From Andrena cerasifolii (taxonomy: Eukaryota > Arthropoda > Insecta > Hymenoptera > Andrenidae), in NCBI RefSeq assembly GCF_050908995.1, contig NC_135124.1:3348001-3412000 (forward strand): a stretch of DNA of 64,000 nucleotides. Reading direction: 5' to 3'. The position numbers and the translations under genes are program-made. Positions 23,181 to 33,993 of this stretch are shown one piece after another. A model generated the notes under the pieces. The model searched no databases. It saw only the letters and a program-made list of their open reading frames with translations, and was not told the origin of the DNA. Positions within the stretch are counted from its first letter, which is position 1, and each line of letters begins with the position of its first letter.

Positions 23181-25386
23181 TCGCTCCGCCCTACTGTAGA
23201 GTTACACATATAGTCATGGCCCACCATTACTTTACTGCTTGGTACGAGACACATCATAAGATTGCCATAATTTATTAATAATTTTTTAATTAGTTATTAT
23301 TGAATGTGTTCAAAATGATAAATGAAAGTGTATCTCTGTACACAGACTATCCCGGGTATACATGGTATCCCGGTAGGCGGCGCCAATTTGATACAGCGTA
23401 TTTAGCAGGTGATATAGTTGAAAAAAGTTAATATAAACCCATGTCCGCAAATAACTAATTAAGGAATTATAAGACAGCAGAGATTTGTTACATCGTAAGC
23501 GAAGTTGTGCAGTGCTTCTCCGTTGTATGGGTCTGCAGAGTTGCTGCTTGATAAACCAATGAAGAAATTTTTATTTCGATGTAAACTTTTCAATTACTTG
23601 CCTCTTGAATGTGCTGTATTAATTTGGCATCGGGATACCCTGCATCTAAATTCTCACCGCTATTATAATTCTAATTTCTACCGCTAGTAGTGCTGCACTC
23701 TTATTCCGTGCTCAGCCACTCGCATCGGACGTGCGCGTATGTGATGAGCCCCAAAACCTTATGACAGAAAATAGCATTGGGTGACAAGTCTATTTTATAT
23801 CGCGTCTGTGCTTGACTAGGCAAATTCCACGTGGGAGTGAGGCGTCAGCAGCGTCGATGCGTGAGGCACCGCAGTATATGGCACACCTCAGCGACAGCCG
23901 GCAGAGAACCGAAGTAAATTTTTGTGCTGGACTGAAGAGAGATTTTGAGAAACGTGTGAGTTAAAGAATATTATGTTCAATGCGGATAATGTGATCGGGT
24001 CCGAACCTTTTTCGCGCGCAGCCTCTTTCGTAACGCGCATCGGCCGCGGCGCGCATGCGCCAATAGTGATGATTAATTTCGTTGCAATATTTTCGATTGA
24101 TTTGCTTATGACAATAATTAGTCAATACGTATTGTGCAAAAATAGGAGTATAATAATAGTACTGTTACATAATATAGTATGGAATAAAATGCTAAAGGTA
24201 TATAAAAATAGAAGGAGATATATGGTTGTACGTTCAGGGGCGTATGTACGTCGGGTGCATATTTTTCAACATACATATTTCCCTTTTTACAGACAACGAA
24301 AACCTTTTTGCCGAAAGTTTTAGTCGCAACCCCTAATAATGGTTCCAACCGATAAACAATAACATATGTCAAAGATGGGCACAATCGGATAACGGATAGC
24401 AGCTCCGCCGCTACTGAAGGTCCTCTTGCAAGGTCGTCCAGCTATCTAGCTGTTTGTTTTCCTGGTATTTATTGCTGTTTAGTGTCCATATTTATTATTA
24501 CCCCTATAATTACAATTATTATTGCAGTGGCTATTTCACTCCGCTTTAGGCTTAAATCGAGTAAAATAATATTCCTCGTGTGGTTTAACATATATAATTA
24601 TTTTTAAAAGTAAATTACTAGTCTAATACAAATTCAATCTTTTATTAACGAAACTGATCCGTAATTATTATCTTGCATTATTTGCAAATGTGTATACTTC
24701 TTAGAGCCAGGAAACCGAGTACAATAATCTATTGCAATTTATAATAATTTTTGTTTTTCATTCTCGCCTGCTGTTATTAATTTATTATAATCTTCTATTA
24801 ATTTGACTGACTTCTCGGCCAGTCTTCTTCGTGGCCAAGAAATCGGAACTCCTATCAAACTTATTAAAAAATTACAATGCTCCCGCAGTAATAAATATTT
24901 CAATGCCCTGCGTTGAGAATTTAGAAATATTATTTGTTATATAGTTGTTCCCATGACAGGATTTGCACCTTCATCCGTTGATCTATCTCCCGATTAAGAG
25001 TCAATTACCATTGTCTTGAAATCTATTGATAAATTAAGACAAAAAATACAAGCGCAACATCCTCAGGAATTAAATGCTACGAAGTAGCGACCATGAGCGA
25101 ATACCGTAAGCGACAGGTGTCGTATCTACTATCTACATGTTCTGATTTCGCTCCGTGATTTTTGCTGATGAGCAAATTTGATCCTTAAATTTTGTTTTAC
25201 GTTTAAAGTGCATGGTTGCTGCCTGCAACTCGATTCTGACCTGTCTGGACTGCAGTGCCCTATCTATTTCACAAATATTCCGTTTTTTTTTTTAGTAATG
25301 TTACGACTATAAACGTTGGTCTGTGCTCGACTGTGTCTTCATGTCATACACACCTCGTGACGCTAGCTGTGTTTACACTACATGTT
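23181..25386. other. Spacer, no gene seen
   Basis: Two shadow frames near 23973-24384 on opposite strands overlap and show no domain. No other feature recognised. Confidence 0.4.
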
Positions 25387-26120
25387 TTAAGGGGACATGC
25401 TCAGTCAGGAGGCTGAAAAGAGGGTGGTCTTTGGAAATTTTTTACTCAAAAGCTATAACACATTTCTCAAAAAATCTTCTTTCCTTTTAAGGATTGCATC
25501 TAGTACTGTGCGTCGTAATTTTTTTATTTAAAATTATTTACCAATAACTAAGTTATTGTCCATCACTCGAAGGTTCTCTAAAAAAATGGCTTCTGCGGTG
25601 ACCACTGCCGCTCGAAAGTCGATCATCTAAAATAAAAAATTGAATAGAATTTACTTATTATATTATATTATCTAGTATTTGAACGAAGGATTTTTTTATC
25701 CGATGCTTAGTTTTCTTTTAATTAACGAAAATCAGGCAAGATTTATGATAAAAATTGAAACTTTTATTTTAAACATTAGCCATTTTTTCCCAAATCAAAA
25801 TTTCGAAAAAAAACCTTCGTTCAAATACTAGATAATATAATATAATATAATAAGTAAATTCTTTTGAATTTTTTATTTCAGATGCTCGACTTTCGAGCAG
25901 CAGTGGTCACCGCAGAAGCCTTTTTTTAGAGAACCTTCGAGTGATAAACAATAACTCAGTTATTGATAAATATTTTTAAATAAAAAAAAATCGATGCACG
26001 GTACTAGATGCAATCCTTAAAAGGAAAAAAGATTGTTTGAGAAATGTGTTATAGCTTTTGAGTAAAAAATTTCCAAAGACCACCCTTTTTTCGGCCTCCT
26101 GACTGAGCATGACCCCTTAA
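25387..26120. mobile_element. TTAA-bounded long foldback element (GGGGACATGCTCAGTC ends)
   Basis: After TTAA (25387-25390) it begins GGGGACATGCTCAGTCAGG and ends with the complement before TTAA (26117-26120). The arms are about 350 bp and nearly perfect, folding around 25740. A truncated copy of one arm occurs at 56830-57052. Non-coding. Confidence 0.85.
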
Positions 26121-26665
26121 GCTTCGTGGCCACTAGCAATAAACTTGCGACATTTATTGCAAGAGTCGATGTCAGCACTGTGTAAACACGCCGGAGAGTA
26201 ACTCTAGCAGGTTCTGATTACTTGCGACAGTTGGTCTCAGCAAATGAATTCTGTCGTAGTGTAGACACCCGATAATCTTCTCTCAGAGAGAAAGATTTTA
26301 CTTCCAAAGGAAATGGAAATTTTTGGCGACAGTAGAAAGCAAGTAGGTGGGCTATAGTACTCGGTTTCGGATCTACGTGCGCGCCAGCATTTTTGTATCA
26401 CTTTTAGTAATGTTTGGTCCAACTAATTCTAAATTATAGTTTGGTGGACCGACATTATAGTAGGTACTTTGCGTATAAATATTTGCTCTTAATTCTCAGG
26501 TGTAACACTGCAGCGTAAACACGCGGGACATATCTTCCGCAAGATTTTTCTCGCAACTACTTGCGGGCAAGAACTTGCGTAAAAAATTGCTGTAATGTAG
26601 ATAGTCATGCAAGTTTCTTGCGCAATAAATATCGCAAGTTTATTGCTAGTGGCCACGAGGCTTTA
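26117..26665. mobile_element. TTAA-type foldback element (GCYTCGTGGCCACTAG ends)
   Basis: Left end GCTTCGTGGCCACTAGC follows the shared TTAA. The right end is the complement of GCCTCGTGGCCACTAGC, bordered by TTTA (26662-26665). Inner sequence CAATAAACTTGCGA is repeated in several orientations. The termini resemble 14862-15750 and 41297-43686. Confidence 0.75.
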
Positions 26666-26704
26666 TCCGTGTGTCTTCAACGTTGTGTACGTATGTAAAT
26701 ATAC

Positions 26705-27378
26705 TAGGGCTCTTACTATCCGGATATCCGAGTATCCGGATTGCTCGTTATAACTCGAAATCCGGATCGAAATCCGGATATCCGTACTTGGATCCGAGTA
26801 TCCGAGTACCCGGTTTCGGATATTTTATCATCATGGCTGAATAAAGATTTCTTTATATCGATTCTAATTAAAGATAGCAAGTTTAACTGAAGTGATTAAA
26901 ACAAGAAATGCGAAGGGAATTATATTAATATTTTATTTACAGTTGTACATATACATTAAGATAATAACTTCCTATTTTGGTATGAAAAAACAAGTTTATT
27001 TACATTTTCCGGTGACAAACATGATCTTTTGGTGGTTACAATATTATCCGCTGTAAAGAAGACCATCTCCGAAGTTACTGATGTTGCAGGTATGCATACA
27101 CGGGAATTTTTTTGTTAAAGAAGCCATTTTTGGGTATTTAGTTTCTCCTAATTTCCCCTAAATACTCGGCTACTCGAATCTAAATTAAATAAGTATCCGG
27201 ATATCCGAATCTACATTTTGTGGGTATCCGAGTACTCGGATAGTCAAGACTCGGATACTCGAGACTCGGATACTCAAGACTCGGATACTCAAGACTCGGA
27301 TACTCAAAACTCGGATACTCGAGAATCGGATACTCAAGACTCGGATATCCGTAAATCCGAGAAATAGTAAGAGCCCTA
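26705..27378. mobile_element. hAT-like element, 674 bp, with CTCGGATAC minisatellite
   Basis: Ends TAGGGCTCTTACTAT and ATAGTAAGAGCCCTA are inverted. The exact 8-bp duplication AAATATAC flanks it (26697-26704, 27379-27386). Near each end lie clusters of ATCCGGATATCCG, and 27220-27350 is a 15-bp tandem repeat (ACTCGGATACTCAAG). No transposase. Confidence 0.85.
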
Positions 27379-27397
27379 AAATATACAGACTGAACAG

Positions 27398-28083
27398 CAG
27401 AGTTGGGTGTTATTGCAATGAAATGTTATTTGAATAATCTTTATATACAAATAGCGAATAAAACAAAGTTATTCGAGAATAACGAATAAATCAGCGAATA
27501 AATGTATCGCGTGTAAGAAAGTCCTAAAATTGAGGGTATTAACTCGCTTTCTAAATTATTCGTTATATATTTATATTTATTCCGATGTTAAAAATCAGTA
27601 GTGTCGAGAAGGTCTTTCTCGAATCCCGGTTTGTAATCGACTGTCTTTCCGTCCCGTGGAAAGTCCCTTCTTGTCCTTTTGGGAAACTCCTAAGGACCCC
27701 GATGCCAATTTATGGTGTTTATGGCGTCGCACTGGTCGGGCCCAACGTCGCTGTACGCGCCACGCTGGCCGTATCTGCTTAAGCTCAACCTTGCAGCCCC
27801 TCTTACAAGGTGGTGCTTCAATATTGCTAACACGCGTGGCATCGGTGGGCGCCAACGGCGTATACGTGCCTGCATCAATGTATGTTATCTTGATAAGCGG
27901 TCTAAAGCGGTACCACTTATTGCTGACACTCGTTTGTGGCGGAGTTCTTTCGAATAATGAATAACACTACAAATTTATTAGTGACTAAAGAAAAATTTTT
28001 CGCCGACTAAAATTTTTATTCGTTATTCGCGAATTAATCGTGAGAAGTTATTGGTTAAGCGAAATAAAATTTGCCCAACTCTG
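27398..28083. mobile_element. hAT-like element, 686 bp
   Basis: Ends CAGAGTTGGG and CCCAACTCTG are inverted, flanked by CTGAACAG (27390-27397) and CCGAACAG (28084-28091), an 8-bp duplication with one mismatch. It lies 19 bp from the previous hAT-like element. A GC-rich block at 27600-27930 inside is unlike the AT-rich rest and may be a captured segment. Its open frames show no domain. Confidence 0.8.
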
Positions 28084-28091
28084 CCGAACAG

Positions 28092-29409
28092 GTACACGTA
28101 GCTCTATATATTATTTAAAATGACAACTAAGAAGATATGCGTAATATATTCAGCTCTGCAAGTCTAGTCGAGCATGTGACATGTAACACTTGCGGATTTA
28201 TTGGTATGTTCGGAAATTACTGGACGGTATTATTACCGGCGATAAAGCTTTGAATCGATGTTCTATCCCTGCGTCTCAAAGCGATGATATCTACAATAAG
28301 ATTCAAAAGTTACAATTAATTAAAACGAAATTATCAAAAATTGAAAACAATATCATGTCAATGAAATCCAATTTTGATAGTTTAACAGACACGCTGGCAA
28401 ATCTAATGCTTCAAATTGGTGAGTGGTTCTCAAATGATGAAGCATTTATCGTTATGCATGATTCTGCGACATCCCATAAAGCAATAACCCGAAAAGCTTA
28501 CCTAGCAAAAAGTATATGATTCCGAAGTGATGTTGTATTCCGTATTTTTCGTATTACTTTTATTTTATTAAATAACTTTATACAAATAACGGAAACTAAG
28601 ACGATTACAGATAAATACTAGATTATAGATTCAGAACTAGATTCTCGTGTCCAGACTATTCGGACTGAAGAGCTCAAGTGCTTCTGACTGGAAGAATTGC
28701 GTGTAATATATATATGTACGGTTTTCGGTAAGCTGAAAAGTGGGGGTTGTCCTGAGTTTAACGGTCGTTAAGGGATGAGGCATAGAGATCGAGGTTCAAG
28801 GATGAGTAATAGGGTACGGATAAGGTCATAAAAGAAGGACTTCAGGATGCTTACTATTGCTATCTGGAAAACTAACGCGCTGACTAATACTTTATATAGA
28901 TTTAAATGACGTTGGTATACAACAGTGATAACTAATAAACGGCAACTGATATCAGTGTGGCATCATGCAGGAATAAAAGAAAACTGTGGAGAAATTTTTG
29001 AAAGTATGCCGAGACATATTCAAGCAATTCATTGTCCAACAAATTAAAATTTGTTTTCCAATCTGCAATATCCACTGGCTCATCCTTGTAGAGATTCTCG
29101 TCCCAAGCACGAATTCGGATGCAAAATGGTTCTATCACCCTCAGTTTTTGAAAAACATGGCTTTTTGTACCAACGATTATAGGGAAAAAATGAGGTAATA
29201 CGTGAAAAATGAAAACGCTAGAAAGTGTAATTTAATCTTGAAAGATAGCTGATAGAGGATAGTTTCCCGAATATATCAGTGTATATCTAAATACAGTTAT
29301 TATCTAAATTTTGTGCTTTTGAATGGTTGTAAATGGCTATCAGAGTTTAACAAAGTCGATGTGCGTAATTCCTACGCATTATTTTTGCATTTTTATGAAA
29401 AGTTCTTTA
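28092..29409. other. No confident gene; one unassigned ORF at 28190-28519
   Basis: A 109-codon + strand frame contains a coiled-coil-like stretch (IQKLQLIKTKLSKIENNI). I do not recognise it and it has no neighbouring exon evidence. It could be a transposon relic or chance. The rest is AT-rich spacer. Confidence 0.25.
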
Positions 29410-29417
29410 TCCAACAC

Positions 29418-29794
29418 CAATGGCGGATTTAAGAAAAAAGGCCCAGGTGGCAAAGGTTCTGAGGGGCCCATTTTGGGGGGGGGGGGGAGGAAATGTAGAG
29501 GTAGTTTATTAATAGGGGATAAGTGTACAGAAAAGTATAGAAAAAAATAATGCTAGATAAAATCATAATTTCTATTTGAAGACAGGGCCCTAGGGAGGGC
29601 TTCTGAACAGGGGCCCATTTTTCGGCAAAACAAAGCGGTAGTTTACCAAAAACGGGCTCAGTGTAATAATACAGAACAAAAATATACTTTGGATAAAATC
29701 ATAATTATTTTTAAGGATGGGACCCTGGATGGGACTTCTGAGCAGGGACCCAGGTGGCAACTGCTCATCGGCTGCCCTGTTAAATCCGCGACTG
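29418..29794. mobile_element. hAT-like MITE, 377 bp
   Basis: Ends CAATGGCGGATTTAA and TTAAATCCGCGACTG are inverted. Flanks TCCAACAC and TCCAATAC (29410-29417, 29795-29802) are an 8-bp duplication with one mismatch. The interior repeats GGGCCC and GGGACC blocks with TTCTGAG. Confidence 0.8.
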
Positions 29795-30110
29795 TCCAAT
29801 ACGAATTCGCTACACAGTATCGAATTCTATAAACATTTCTGAACAAGAAACCATCCATAAAAAGTGACGGAACGGTGTGTAGTTCAAACAGGTCAAGAAA
29901 ATATCCGTAGAGAACGTGTGGGGAACTCTTATCGAGATAGCGAACGACCATTGTCTGTTGTTACAAGGAAGGGCTTATCATAATACCGGGCTAATCAAGA
30001 CTGGAATTGGTTGTACTATTATATCTTTTGCACAGAGTGAAACGAGGCCTCCAAACGTCCGCTCGTTTAGAAAACTCTGCAGGGACTGCCCGTCTGCCGA
30101 ATTCACGGGC

Positions 30111-30498
30111 TGACAAGGGGACCCTCAGGTTTGGCAATTTCAGAAAATGTTCATACTTAGTGTACGCGAAGGTCTTCACTCGGACATTAATTTAAAATCG
30201 ACTTTGAAAAATACTGAGTTCCTTTATATACAGGGTGTTCCTTTGCCTATGGTCAATACTCTAGATGGTGATTATACAGGTAAAAATAAGACGAAAATCC
30301 AAAGTGACGAAATTGCGGTAAAGGCTTCGTTTTCGAGAAAATTGACTTTTAATTTCACCTAAATACGGGTGCATCGTAGACGCGTGCATCGAAAAGCGCG
30401 TCTTACTGCTTTGGGAAATGAATGTCCAAGTGAAGACCTTCACGTGCACTAAATATCAACATTTTCTGAAATTGCCAAACCTGAAGGTCCCCTTGTCA
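30111..30498. repeat. Inverted repeat around a CAGGGTGTTCC repeat arm
   Basis: TGACAAGGGGACC at 30111 pairs with GGTCCCCTTGTCA at 30498, with arms of about 80 bp (GTTTGGCAATTTCAG). Between the arms, 30231-30361 starts CAGGGTGTTCC after TATA and matches the arm family of the 219-1040 element (AAGACGAAAATCC). Confidence 0.6.
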
Positions 30499-31252
30499 GT
30501 TTACTCCGGTCACTTTGCCCCGAATGTGTACTCAGTAGAAAATTAATTATTTAATAATGTTAGGATTAATGTTCTCTCAAACGCGTGTACATGTATGTTT
30601 ATAAGCTTGTTATAAACACGCAGAAAAAAATTGGAGTTAAAATAACTCATTTAAGACTTATTTGGTCAGTTAGGTTTGCCACATCCAACGGCCTTTGAAA
30701 CAATTTATGACCAGCGAGTTGTTTTGTCGGGTTCATCACCGTAGCTGTTCCACCGTAAATAGACCCATGATGCACCGACCAGCCTTCTCCGCTCAGCGCC
30801 GAACTGTCTTACAACTAATTGAAAAATATATATTATCACACAATAAGTAGTAGTTATTGAGTGGATAAAATTGTATTTCTATTTTTGGCGAATTTTCCAA
30901 TTCTGGGGCTGCCCCTCACTTGCACCAAAGTGTACAAAAAACGGTTGCTTTTTCATAACTGTGCACAATAAAGAACAAAATTTATTCATTTTGCGGCGTG
31001 CGAGATCGCACGTAGACCAAGCGAGGTCACGGTTCGCACAGTGGTCGGACGCATAGAGGAGAAGTGGAAAAAACTCATAACCTCAGCATTTCTCAATTTT
31101 TTTTAATTATTTTTTTCATATTACTTCTTAAACATCAAACTTAATATAATCTTAAAGAAATAATTTAATATGACTTTTTCACAAATAGTAATATTACTAA
31201 TAGCGTTATAAATTAATATATTAACGTACGTAGAAAAATTAGCTTGCAGCAA
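30499..31252. other. Spacer, no gene seen
   Basis: No feature recognised. Confidence 0.4.
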
Positions 31253-31445
31253 TGGGGAAGATGACGCAGCTCGGCGCAGAGGGCGCCACTAGCGCATGTA
31301 CTGCGGTTTTGCATGAGTGCGCATGTGCGAATAATTTGCGCGCGAATTTTTCATTTGTGGAATGTATGAAGTGGGTAGTTACATAATGTTTTACACGTGT
31401 GCTGGTGGCGTCACGGGTGGGAAAAAGTTGCAGTCATCTTCCCCA
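31253..31445. repeat. Short TIR element (TGGGGAAGATGAC ends)
   Basis: TGGGGAAGATGAC at the left pairs with GTCATCTTCCCCA at the right. The 193-bp interior is GC-richer than its flanks. No clear target duplication. Confidence 0.45.
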
Positions 31446-32743
31446 ACAAACGAGCACCTACGCGAGACCAAATGTCTTTAGTGTTAAACCTGAAATAAAC
31501 CGTGACCCGCTATCAAGCCGTTTACACAAGCCGTGAATTATAAGATTTATTAATTTCAATATAAGATGAAACAAATCTTTAAAACAATAAATAAAAACAC
31601 TGTTTTATAGTTTATACTTGTTGTTTTCATTTCACGAAAGCATTCACAGGTATTACTAACCATTCTTTGTACTGCGTGGCTTCGAATTTCCTTTTATGAT
31701 TATCACATGATTTGCAATATACACATTTGACATGGTGATAAATCGTTTAGTTGAAATGCATTCCTATGAGAGTAACGATATTGTACAAGCACGAAAATCA
31801 TTCGAAACGCGCAGCGAAGAGCCGTGAATCTAATCGGGAGTCCTGCTGTAGCCCTCGAAATTTCATGCGTTCTCACACTTTAAACATTAATATCAGCTGA
31901 AGTTGCAAAAAGTAGCAGCTGATTTTTCCAGGACAGTGATGTATATATATATATATAGGTGATTTAGTCGTAAATCGATTGGTACTCGAGATATTTTGAA
32001 AACAAAGAGGTCAAGTTTGTGAAGGTTCTGAAAAATTTGTATTTTTTTCCTTTTAATCACAATATTTTCCGGGGAAATGTACGGGGATTCAGTTGTGCTT
32101 TAAAGAAAAAAAAAATACGTTATTATGATTGGTCAAAAAAAATATAATTATTCGACGAGGTGAAGTTGAGTAATCTTTTACTTCTACCGAACGAATGTTC
32201 TCTGTGAAAAATCGTCTTTTTCGTTGAAAGTAAAGACATAAACTCCTACTGGCATTGAGTATACAACATCAGAAGTAATTACATTGGTGGCTTTGAAAAT
32301 CTAAAATGGCGAATCTAAAATGACGTTCACAGAGAGCTGAAATGAAAATCTCGGAAAAATTGCATGTATTTAATGAAAATGGGGGTACAAAAATGTCAAA
32401 TAATACAATGAAATGATTGAAATAATAATGTATGCCATTAAATGTAGTAAAATTGACAAAATTTATGGAATTATTTATATGTGCGTTTCTATCTTTTAAA
32501 AAGCATGCATTCCACTTTTGGTAACTCACAAATACTCACAATACTCACAAATACTAGACATTCACTACTCAATAGACTTTCATTTTAATGGATTTCCTAA
32601 CGATTCAGGCACACTGGGTAACTGTAACCCACAGACTACCTTTGCAACGATATCACTCGGCTGTTTCAAGCATACCAGCAATCCTGGGGGGAGAGGGGAT
32701 TTGTATAGGACGTATCCCCCCCCCCCTCGTCCTAATACCCCAC
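31446..32743. other. Spacer, no gene seen
   Basis: No domain, RNA or clear repeat apart from short AT runs. Confidence 0.4.
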
Positions 32744-33310
32744 CACGGTGTAATAGACAGGTGTTCCGACTCAGCACCTTTACTAGAGCACTAAAGAGGT
32801 GAGTATGCGCATCCGCCATATTGGGTCCTCTGGAGAGAGAAGATTATTGAGTACCCGCCCTTTGAGTGCTGTCAAATTCGGTTTATAAATCGAATATAAA
32901 CTAAAATGTAATAAAATACCCTAATAATGTGTCGTGCTACCATGCATCAATATCAATAACGCATATTTTGTTCATAAAGTGAATTTGACAATACTCAAAA
33001 AGGCGGGTACTCAATAATCTTCTCTCTCTAGAGGACCCAATATGGCGGACGCGCATACTCACCTCTTTAGTGCTCTACCTTTACCCCAGCGATTTTGTGT
33101 GCCGATTTCTGTTTGGTTCCTCTGGTCGTCGCGAGAGGCGCCGTGGTAAGAAATCCATTTATGTGATTGTAGTAGTAGAGCTTTTAGTAGTATTATGCGC
33201 ATAAAGTCAGCCTGCTCTGCAAGAGCGCCAATCTAGCGGCCGTCAGAAGAACTAGGACGAAAAAGTCACACATTCTGAAAAGGAGTCGGAAAACCTGTCT
33301 ATTACACCGT
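32744..33310. repeat. Two nested palindromes
   Basis: Outer arms CACGGTGTAATAGACAGG (32744) and its complement (to 33310) enclose inner arms 32784-32864 and 33002-33077, which share AGTATGCGC, CCGCCATATTGGGTCCTCT and AGATTATTGAGTACCCGCC. Two foldback elements appear to be nested, about 450 bp upstream of the desaturase 1 start codon. Confidence 0.65.
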
Positions 33311-33584
33311 GCCCCACACCTTACCGTTCAGAAATGCCAGGTGTTTCCCGGACGGACTGGGTTAACGTAACCCAAAATGCCCTCTGAGGGTTAAACAAGC
33401 ACAACACTAAAACACGAATTTTAAATCTACGTTTGTTCAACAAAATCAAGCTACTCTCATTAATCATTATAGCCATCTGATTTACTCGAACATCTTGCCT
33501 ATTTCAAACTGTTGATTCAACTATGCTACATGTTTCTAACAATAAACAAATAATCTAATTGCAAAATTTTAATTCTAATTGCAG

Positions 33585-33993
33585 AATCGGTAGGACCAAC
33601 GAACTGCAAAATCCCCTGGAAGAATCTAGAATACAAAAGGAAAAGTCGGACCAAAGATTGAGTTTCGACACTGGACCAATGAGGCATACATAAACGGTCT
33701 CGTAAATATTCAAGAAAAAATGGCGCCAGATAAAGAAAGAGTACCTCCTACGGTATATCATATGTTGGATACGGAAAACACGGAAATCGAGTCGAAAATG
33801 TGCAGACCAACTGCAGAACTAGCGGTGACCGACGACTTTTTGGCTGCCGACCAAAGCTACCGCAGTAGCAAAGCGAAATACGTTCCTCAGATCACGTGGC
33901 TAAACCTGATCGCGCAGATTTTCATTCACGTTGGCTGCATCTATGGACTTTGTCTCATCTTGATAGATGCGAAACTTCTCACCATTTTGTGGG
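33585..33993 (+). CDS. Desaturase 1 exon 1 (5' UTR plus codons 1-91)
   Basis: An acceptor TTCTAATTGCAG ends at 33584, so the exon probably starts at 33585 with 135 nt of 5' UTR. The ATG at 33720 follows AAGAAAAA and opens the 91 codons before the donor G|GTACGT at 33994. It encodes a hydrophilic N-terminal tail and the start of the first membrane segment (IAQIFIHVGCIYGLCLILI). At least one upstream non-coding exon is implied but not located. Confidence 0.85.
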
